Below, in pieces: positions 58,357 through 64,000 of a stretch of DNA of 64,000 bases; the first letter of the stretch is position 1, and each line of letters begins with the position of its first letter. The notes below the pieces were generated by a model that saw only the letters and a program-made list of their open reading frames with translations, had not been told where the DNA came from and did not search any database. The position numbers and the translations under genes were made by a program. The stretch lies in NCBI GenBank assembly GCA_964250615.1, contig CAXUGM010000013.1. The stretch is one strand, 5' to 3'. This DNA comes from Blautia sp900556555 (lineage in GTDB: Bacteria > Bacillota > Clostridia > Lachnospirales > Lachnospiraceae).

Positions 58357-59649
58357 ATGAAACAGGATATGATTGTTGTTCTGGATTTAGGAAGCACAGA
58401 AAATACCGTGCTTGCCAGAGAAATCCGTGATTTAGGAGTTTACAGCGAAATTCAGCCACATGACATTACCGTGGAAGAACTGAAGAAACTGGACAACGTA
58501 AAAGGTATTATCTTAAACGGCGGTGAGAACCGTGTGGTAGATGGAGAAGAAGTTCAGGTAAGACCAGAACTGTATGATCTTGGCTACCCAATAATGTCTG
58601 TAGATTATCCACAGTCCAAATGTGAAAAACAGCTCCAGACACTTCCAGACAAGGAAACCTTAAAACATTTTGTATTTGACGAATGTAAAGCAGAAGCAAA
58701 CTGGAATATGAAAAACTTTATTTCAGACCAGGTCGAATTAATCCGCAAACAGGTAGGAGACAGAAAAGTCCTTCTGGCTCTGTCCGGCGGTGTAGATTCT
58801 TCTGTTGTTGCTGCTATGCTGATCAAAGCAATCGGACAGCAGTTGGTTTGTGTTCACGTAAACCATGGTTTAATGCGTAAAAATGAGTCTGAAGGCGTTG
58901 TAAAAGTATTTCGTGACGAACTTCATGCAAACCTGGTTTATGTAGACGCTACAGAACGTTTCCTTGGAAAACTGGAAAATGTAGCTGATCCAGAAGAAAA
59001 GAGAAAAATTATCGGTGGCGAATTCATCCGTGTATTCGAAGAAGAAGCAAGAAAACTGGAAGGAATCGATTTCCTGGGACAGGGAACCATTTATCCAGAT
59101 ATCATCGAGAGTGGTACAAAAACAGCAAAATGCGTGAAATCTCACCACAATGTAGGAGGACTTCCTGAAGATTTACAATTTGAACTGGTAGAACCACTGA
59201 AACAGTTATTCAAAGACGAAGTTCGTGCATGTGGTCTGGAACTTGGTCTTCCATACGAAATGGTTTACCGTCAGCCATTCCCAGGTCCTGGACTTGGCGT
59301 AAGATGCCTTGGAGCGATTACCAGAGACAGACTGGAAGCACTTCGTGAATCCGATGCGATTCTTCGTGAAGAATTTGCAAAAGCAGGTCTGGACAAGAAA
59401 GTATGGCAGTATTTTACTGTAGTACCGGATTTCAAGGCTGTTGGTGTAAGAGATAACGCAAGAAGCATGGGATATATGGTGGTAATCCGTGCAGTCAATA
59501 CCATTGATGCCATGACGGCAACGATTGAAAGAATCGATTATGATATCCTGGAAAGAATCTGTGCTCGAATCACAGCAGAAGTTCCAAGCGTCAGCAGAGT
59601 GTGCTATGAGATTACACCGAAGCCGGTGGCTACGATAGAATTCGAATAA
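58357..59649 (+). CDS. guaA: GMP synthase with a reduced glutamine amidotransferase domain
   Basis: A 430-residue enzyme, about 80 residues shorter than typical GuaA (about 510-525). The ATP pyrophosphatase domain is complete: LALSGGVDSS (P-loop), KSHHNVGGLP, RQPFPGPGLGVR and a C-terminus KPVATIEFE. The N-terminal amidotransferase domain keeps only its first part (VVLDLGS, YSEIQPH, GIILNGGEN) and then reads IMSVDYPQSK where GICYGMQ with the catalytic Cys should be. The His-Glu pair of the glutaminase site is also gone. It probably uses free ammonia, or a partner encoded elsewhere. A GGAGAGG site precedes the ATG. Confidence 0.92.
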   Translation: MKQDMIVVLDLGSTENTVLAREIRDLGVYSEIQPHDITVEELKKLDNVKGIILNGGENRVVDGEEVQVRPELYDLGYPIMSVDYPQSKCEKQLQTLPDKETLKHFVFDECKAEANWNMKNFISDQVELIRKQVGDRKVLLALSGGVDSSVVAAMLIKAIGQQLVCVHVNHGLMRKNESEGVVKVFRDELHANLVYVDATERFLGKLENVADPEEKRKIIGGEFIRVFEEEARKLEGIDFLGQGTIYPDIIESGTKTAKCVKSHHNVGGLPEDLQFELVEPLKQLFKDEVRACGLELGLPYEMVYRQPFPGPGLGVRCLGAITRDRLEALRESDAILREEFAKAGLDKKVWQYFTVVPDFKAVGVRDNARSMGYMVVIRAVNTIDAMTATIERIDYDILERICARITAEVPSVSRVCYEITPKPVATIEFE

Positions 59650-59679
59650 TAAAAATTTGATATGGATTATTTTAGATGG

Positions 59680-59710
59680 CAGGCAGTCTATATGATTGCC
59701 TGTTGTTTTT
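59680..59710 (+). terminator. Terminator after guaA
   Basis: CAGGCAGTC (59680-59688) pairs with GATTGCCTG (59694-59702), one G-U pair, followed by a T-rich run to 59710. Confidence 0.75.
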
Positions 59711-59863
59711 GTATTAGCCCTATTTTGAATATTGGGCATTGAAATATGCTATCAATCAAGGAAAATAAATTTTAATTGCGAATTTATTTATAAAATAGTG
59801 TGTGATATACTTGGAATATAGGTGAAAAGTGCATTGGGAAAATAGCACACAGGAGGGATACAT

Positions 59864-60610
59864 ATGGATGTGGAGATTACGAGAGATGGTTTAAAATTAC
59901 AGGGCAAAGTAGAAAGAGCAGCAGGAGACAAAACAGCAGCATTGATTATCTTTCATGGCTTTGGCGGGGATTTAGGATATGAAGAAGGGAATCTTTATGG
60001 GCTGATATCACAGAAAGCCAGAGCTTGCGGTGTGACGGCTGTACGTTTTGATTTTAGCGGATGCGGCAAAAGCCAGGGGCGTTTTGAAGATATGGATGTA
60101 CTGCGTGAGATATTGGATGCAATAGCTATTCTTCAATATGTACGCAGTTTGCCGTATATAACAGATATTTATCTTTTGGGGCATTCTCAGGGTGGTGTGA
60201 TTGCAGGAATGCTGGCAGGTCTTTATCCGGACATTGTGAAGAAATTAATTCTTCTGGCACCGGCAGCAACATTGAAAACAGATGCTCAGAAGGGAGTCTG
60301 TATGGGGACTTTTTATGATACAGAGCAAGTGCCGGAGGTTGTGCTGGTAGACGGACAGCATCCTGTCGGCGGACATTATTTCCGCATTGCAAAAAACCTT
60401 CCGATTTACGAGATAACTTCTAAATATACAGGGAGAACACTTCTTATTCATGGCATTCCAGATGCGATTGTAGACTATCATGCATCATTAGAATACCATC
60501 ATTGTATGCCAGGCAGCAGGTTAAACCTTTATGAAGAATTAGATCATGGAATAGACGGAAAAGACAGAGATGAGGTTCTGGAGGAGATAGGAGAATTTCT
60601 CAAGGAATAA
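59864..60610 (+). CDS. Alpha/beta hydrolase, esterase type
   Basis: A 248-residue cytoplasmic hydrolase. The oxyanion region is IIFHGFGGD, the nucleophile elbow is LGHSQGGVIAG (Ser in GHSQG), and the remaining triad residues are probably Asp in IHGIPDAIVDY and His in LDHGIDG. The layout resembles feruloyl/cinnamoyl-ester hydrolases of gut clostridia, though substrate is unknown. An AGGAGGG site precedes the ATG. It is followed 11 bp or more later by the metallopeptidase gene, so the two may be co-transcribed. Confidence 0.85.
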   Translation: MDVEITRDGLKLQGKVERAAGDKTAALIIFHGFGGDLGYEEGNLYGLISQKARACGVTAVRFDFSGCGKSQGRFEDMDVLREILDAIAILQYVRSLPYITDIYLLGHSQGGVIAGMLAGLYPDIVKKLILLAPAATLKTDAQKGVCMGTFYDTEQVPEVVLVDGQHPVGGHYFRIAKNLPIYEITSKYTGRTLLIHGIPDAIVDYHASLEYHHCMPGSRLNLYEELDHGIDGKDRDEVLEEIGEFLKE

Positions 60611-60639
60611 AGGCAAAATATTTGGCAAAAAGAGAAAAA

Positions 60640-61224
60640 ATGATGAAAGAATATGTACTTTTCTGGGAAAAGCGGGAAATATCAGTATCCATAAAACGGT
60701 CTTCAAGGAAATCATTAGGACTGGAGGTGCGTACAACGGGCGAGGTTTTTGCCAGAGTTCCCAGCCGTCTGTCAGATACAAAAATAAAGGAATTTATAGA
60801 AAGTCATAAAGATTGGATCATCCAAAAAGTTTCCCAGATGTCTGAGAAAAAAGATGGGAGACAGGAAATCAGGATTCCATCCTGGGAAAACCTGAATCTA
60901 CAGGAGCACAAAGAAATCAAAGACAAAATTTCAGAGCGTGTAGCATATTACAGCCGGAAGATGGGGGTAACGTACGGGAGAATTACCATCCGCAATCAGA
61001 AGACACGGTGGGGAAGCTGTAGTTCGAAAGGAAATTTAAACTTTAATTACCGTCTTTTTTATCTTCCTGGAGAATTGCTGGACTATGTGGTGGTGCATGA
61101 ACTGGCACATAGACGATACATGAATCATTCCCGGCAGTTCTGGCAGGAGGTTGGTACTTATTTTCCACAGTATGAGCAGTGCAGGCAAAGGTTTTCTGAT
61201 TATAAATTTTTATCGGAAGAATGA
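60640..61224 (+). CDS. YgjP/SprT-like zinc metallopeptidase
   Basis: A 194-residue cytoplasmic protein of the YgjP/DUF45 family. The zinc site is HELAHRRYMNHSRQFW (HExxH plus the following His), preceded by the family strand TRWGSCSSKGNLNFNYRLF. The N-terminal part (VSIKRSSRKSLGLEVRTTGE) is the usual beta start. The start is uncertain: ATG 60640 and 60643 have only a weak purine stretch before them, while a TTG at 60622 has AAAGG upstream. Related proteins are predicted peptidases; role unknown. Confidence 0.82.
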   Translation: MMKEYVLFWEKREISVSIKRSSRKSLGLEVRTTGEVFARVPSRLSDTKIKEFIESHKDWIIQKVSQMSEKKDGRQEIRIPSWENLNLQEHKEIKDKISERVAYYSRKMGVTYGRITIRNQKTRWGSCSSKGNLNFNYRLFYLPGELLDYVVVHELAHRRYMNHSRQFWQEVGTYFPQYEQCRQRFSDYKFLSEE

Positions 61225-61233
61225 AAAATATCA

Positions 61234-61262
61234 TTGCTAAAACTGGACAAATATGGTATAAT
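61234..61262 (+). promoter_or_regulatory. Promoter of the flavodiiron protein gene
   Basis: TTGCTA (61234-61239) and TATAAT (61257-61262) are spaced 17 bp. It lies about 40 bp before the start codon. Confidence 0.65.
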
Positions 61263-61303
61263 ATATTCATATGAGCAGCAAACAGAAAAAGGAGAGTTTA
61301 ATC

Positions 61304-63097
61304 ATGAAGATTACGAATGACATTCTTTATGTTGGAGTGAATGATCACCAGGTAGACCTTTTCGAAGGCCAGTATGTAGTGCCAAATGGAATGGCATACA
61401 ATTCTTATGTTATTAAAGATGAAAAAATTGCAGTTATGGACACAGTAGATGCGAAATTTACTCATGAGTGGCTGGATAATATTGAGAAAGTACTGGATGG
61501 AGCAAAACCGGATTATCTCATTGTACAGCATATGGAGCCGGATCACGCGGCAAACATCCATAACTTCATGAAAGTTTATCCTGATACTACTGTTGTAGCC
61601 AATGCTAAGACATTCTGTATGATGGAAAACTTTTTCCGTTCCATGAATCTGGAAGGACAGAAGCTGGTAGTAGAGAACGGACAGTCCTTATCCCTTGGAA
61701 ATCATACCTTAACTTTTGTCTTTGCACCTATGGTACATTGGCCGGAAGTTATGGTAACTTACGATAGTACAGATAAAGTTCTGTTTGCAGCAGATGGTTT
61801 CGGAAAATTCGGTGCATTAGATGTAGAAGAAGACTGGGATGATGAATCTCGTCGTTACTATATCGGTATTGTTGGAAAATATGGCAAACAGGTTCAGAAT
61901 CTGTTAAAGGTTGCTGCAACACTGGACATTCAGATTATCTGTCCTCTTCATGGACCTGTTCTCACAGAGAATCTGGGACATTATCTTGAAAAATACAATA
62001 CATGGTCTTCATATTCCGTAGAAGATGAAGGTGTTGTGATTGCATATACATCTGTTTATGGTAATACAAAGAAAGCAGTAGAAGTACTGGCATCCAAACT
62101 TCAGGAAAAAGGCTGTCCTAAAGTGGTTGTGTATGACCTGGCTCGTGACGATATGTCAAAAGCAGTGGCAGACGCATTCCGTTACGGAAAACTGGTACTG
62201 GCTACTACGACTTATAATGCAGAAATCTTCCCATTCATGCATACTTTTATCGATCATTTGACAGAGCGTAATTACCAGAACCGTACCATCGGTCTTATTG
62301 AAAACGGTTCCTGGTCACCAACCGCAGCAAAAGTCATGAAGGGTATGTTTGAAAAGAGCAAAAAGATTACATGGCTGGAAAACAATGTAAGAATCATGTC
62401 TTCTCTCAGTGATGAAAACATGGAGCAGTTAGATAAGATGGCTGAAGAACTGAGCAAAGAATATATTGCACAGTCTCCAGAAAGAGCAAACAAAAACGAT
62501 TTAACAGCACTGTTTAAAATCGGTTACGGGCTGTATGTAGTTACATCCAACGATGGAACAAAGGACAATGGCCTGATTGTAAACACAGTAACACAGCTTA
62601 CAGATAACCCGAATCGTATTGCAGTAAATATCAATAAAGCAAATTATTCTCACCATGTGATTAAGAAAACAGGTGTGATGAACGTGAACTGCCTTTCCGT
62701 GGAAGCTCCATTTGAAGTGTTCCAGAACTTTGGTTTCCAGAGTGGCCGTACTGTGGACAAGTTTGCAAACTGGCCAGCTTACCGTTCTGACAATGGCCTG
62801 ATGTTCCTTCCAAAATATATCAATGCATTTATGTCTCTGAAAGTAGAGCAGTATGTAGATTTGGATACACACGGAATGTTTATCTGTACAGTGACAGAGG
62901 CTCGTGTTATGAGTGATAAGGAAACTATGACATATACTTACTACCATAACAATGTAAAACCAAAACCACAGACAGAAGGCAAAAAAGGATTTGTATGTAA
63001 GGTTTGTGGATACATCTATGAAGGCGATGTACTTCCGGATGATTATATCTGCCCACTTTGCAAACATGGTGTTGCGGATTTTGAACCAATCGAATAA
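61304..63097 (+). CDS. Flavodiiron protein with flavin reductase and rubredoxin domains
   Basis: A 597-residue cytoplasmic enzyme that reduces oxygen and/or nitric oxide to protect an anaerobe. The beta-lactamase-like diiron domain has HMEPDHAAN (H-x-E-x-D-H) and the later CPLHGPVL histidine. The flavodoxin domain starts VVIAYTSVYGNTKKAVEVLA. A flavin-reductase-like domain (about 410-545) follows, with NGLIVNTVTQLT. The last 50 residues are rubredoxin with CKVCGY and CPLCKHG. The four-domain fusion makes the protein self-sufficient for electron transfer from NAD(P)H. I place the start at 61304 after AAGGAGAG. Confidence 0.93.
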   Translation: MKITNDILYVGVNDHQVDLFEGQYVVPNGMAYNSYVIKDEKIAVMDTVDAKFTHEWLDNIEKVLDGAKPDYLIVQHMEPDHAANIHNFMKVYPDTTVVANAKTFCMMENFFRSMNLEGQKLVVENGQSLSLGNHTLTFVFAPMVHWPEVMVTYDSTDKVLFAADGFGKFGALDVEEDWDDESRRYYIGIVGKYGKQVQNLLKVAATLDIQIICPLHGPVLTENLGHYLEKYNTWSSYSVEDEGVVIAYTSVYGNTKKAVEVLASKLQEKGCPKVVVYDLARDDMSKAVADAFRYGKLVLATTTYNAEIFPFMHTFIDHLTERNYQNRTIGLIENGSWSPTAAKVMKGMFEKSKKITWLENNVRIMSSLSDENMEQLDKMAEELSKEYIAQSPERANKNDLTALFKIGYGLYVVTSNDGTKDNGLIVNTVTQLTDNPNRIAVNINKANYSHHVIKKTGVMNVNCLSVEAPFEVFQNFGFQSGRTVDKFANWPAYRSDNGLMFLPKYINAFMSLKVEQYVDLDTHGMFICTVTEARVMSDKETMTYTYYHNNVKPKPQTEGKKGFVCKVCGYIYEGDVLPDDYICPLCKHGVADFEPIE

Positions 63098-63108
63098 AGA
63101 ATAGTCAG

Positions 63109-63167
63109 AAACTGCCACACAGAGTATCATCCGATGATAGGATAGAACGTTTGTGTGGCAGTTTTTT
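63109..63167 (+). terminator. Terminator of the flavodiiron gene
   Basis: AAACTGCCACACA (63109-63121) pairs perfectly with TGTGTGGCAGTTT (63152-63164), with T after it. A small ATCAT/ATGAT hairpin lies in the loop. Confidence 0.88.
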
Positions 63168-63185
63168 AAGTTTAAGGAGAAAGAG

Positions 63186-63818
63186 ATGAAACTTAAAGGA
63201 TTAAAAATAAACTTTCTGGGTGATAGCATTACAGAGGGACATGGCGTAGAAAATTTAGAAGATGTGTATTGGAATGTGTTAAAAAGAGAATGTGGTTTGG
63301 CAGAAGCCAGAGGATATGGAATTGGGGGAACAAGGATTGCAAGACAGGTGCTTCCGTCTGAAAACCCGGCACATGATCTGGATTTTCTGTCCAGGGTAAA
63401 AGACATGGATCCGGATGCGGATGTGGTTGTATTTTTTGGAGGAACCAACGATTTTGGACATGGAGATGCACCATTGGGGCAGGTGAGTGACCGTTCTCCT
63501 TATAGTTTTTATGGGGCATGTCATTGTCTTATGAGAAGCTTGATTCAGAAGTATCCAGATGCAGTTCTGGTAGGAATGACACCGCTTCACAGAGAAATCG
63601 AAGAGCACGGAGAACGCAGACTGTTGGATTTTGTGAGGGCAGAACGTGAAGTTGCAGAATATTACAGTATTCCCTTAGTGGATTTATATGCAAGAAGCGG
63701 GATTCAGCCTCAGGTACAGATTTTGAAAGAAAAGTATTGTCCGGATGGACTACACCCAAATGTTGCAGGACATAAGCTTATTTATCAAAGATTAAGAGGA
63801 GTTCTGGAACAGCTTTAA
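63186..63818 (+). CDS. SGNH/GDSL hydrolase
   Basis: A 210-residue cytoplasmic esterase. Block I is NFLGDSITEGHG with the catalytic serine, block III is FFGGTNDFGHG, and block V is PDGLHPNVAGH with the catalytic Asp-His. Such enzymes remove acetyl or other short acyl groups from sugars. No signal peptide is present, so the substrate is intracellular. I place the start at 63186 after AAGGAGA; a GTG 33 bases upstream lies in the terminator of the previous gene. It is distinct from the membrane-anchored SGNH protein at 37012. Confidence 0.9.
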   Translation: MKLKGLKINFLGDSITEGHGVENLEDVYWNVLKRECGLAEARGYGIGGTRIARQVLPSENPAHDLDFLSRVKDMDPDADVVVFFGGTNDFGHGDAPLGQVSDRSPYSFYGACHCLMRSLIQKYPDAVLVGMTPLHREIEEHGERRLLDFVRAEREVAEYYSIPLVDLYARSGIQPQVQILKEKYCPDGLHPNVAGHKLIYQRLRGVLEQL

Positions 63819-63819
63819 A

Positions 63820-63871
63820 AAAGAGGAGAATCTTCATGCACACATGGAAATGTGCGAGGATTCTCCTCTTT
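63820..63871 (+). terminator. Terminator of the SGNH hydrolase gene
   Basis: AAAGAGGAGAATC (ending 63832) pairs with GATTCTCCTCTTT (63859-63871), and CACA inside pairs with TGTG. Confidence 0.85.
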
Positions 63872-64000
63872 GGATATTTATAGGGAGCATATCAATTTCA
63901 GACAGCTCCCTTATCTCTTTATTGAGAATGTGAAACTTTTTCTGTAAATAATGTTTTAGAAGGTCTTCTATGGTAAAATATTTTATCATAAGGAGGCCTT
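63872..64000 (+). promoter_or_regulatory. Upstream region of a gene that begins beyond the window
   Basis: A short AGGGAGC/GCTCCCT hairpin lies near the start of the stretch. TTGAGA and TAAATA 17 bp apart suggest a promoter. The last bases, AAGGAGG, are a ribosome binding site, so a gene should start just after the window ends. Confidence 0.45.

Overview
The window looks like chromosomal DNA of a gut-type anaerobic Firmicute, most likely a Lachnospiraceae member close to Blautia. This is inferred from A+T-rich coding sequence with strong AGGAGG-type ribosome binding sites, clostridial gene families (YesM/YesN two-component pair, DUF4358, flavodiiron protein with a fused rubredoxin, anaerobic sulfite-reductase-like protein) and glycan genes such as a GH112 phosphorylase. 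No rRNA, tRNA, phage, transposon or CRISPR array was seen. The species call is not proven by anything in the window.

Layout. 1-6.4 kb: a small winged-helix-like ORF, a methyltransferase plus a divergent peptide deformylase, a guanine riboswitch in front of guanine deaminase, an acetyltransferase, and a decayed FtsX-type ABC transporter. 6.6-10.4 kb: two translationally coupled c-di-GMP proteins (PAS-GGDEF*-EAL, then PAS-GGDEF). 10.4-14.1 kb: a LysR regulator divergent from a CoA-disulfide reductase/rhodanese fusion and a siroheme Fe-S reductase. 14.1-16.4 kb: HD hydrolase and a MATE exporter. 16.4-21.3 kb (minus): rfbABDC for dTDP-L-rhamnose, preceded by a MerR/methyltransferase regulator gene and a MerR-type promoter with a 19-bp spacer. 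21.5-22.6 kb: a lone YhcG/DUF1016 nuclease.

22.7-31.8 kb: YesN/YesM two-component system divergent from a sugar ABC transporter operon with two paralogous binding proteins and a GH172 (DUF2961) enzyme. 32-33.8 kb: glmS. 33.9-37.8 kb (minus): a surface-polymer O-acylation operon (SGNH hydrolase, DUF4358, MBOAT, DHHW protein), followed by a polysaccharide deacetylase with wall-binding repeats. 39.4-46.2 kb: MATE exporter, then a complete Ugp-type transporter with a glycerophosphodiesterase. 46.3-53.3 kb: MATE/AraC divergent pair, Rpn-type nuclease, PTS-like IIC membrane protein, GH112 phosphorylase. 53.4-63.8 kb: cysK, a truncated sigma-like protein, ftsH, an exonuclease, a GMP synthase with a gutted glutaminase domain, an alpha/beta hydrolase, a YgjP metallopeptidase, the flavodiiron protein and an SGNH esterase.

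The most notable signals are: (1) a guanine aptamer whose 3' strands are also the 5' arm of the terminator, which predicts a guanine-activated switch in front of guanine deaminase; (2) a MerR-type promoter apparently driving rhamnose biosynthesis next to a MerR-methyltransferase gene; (3) a GMP synthase lacking the glutaminase catalytic residues; (4) an ABC transporter caught in decay by what look like microhomology deletions.
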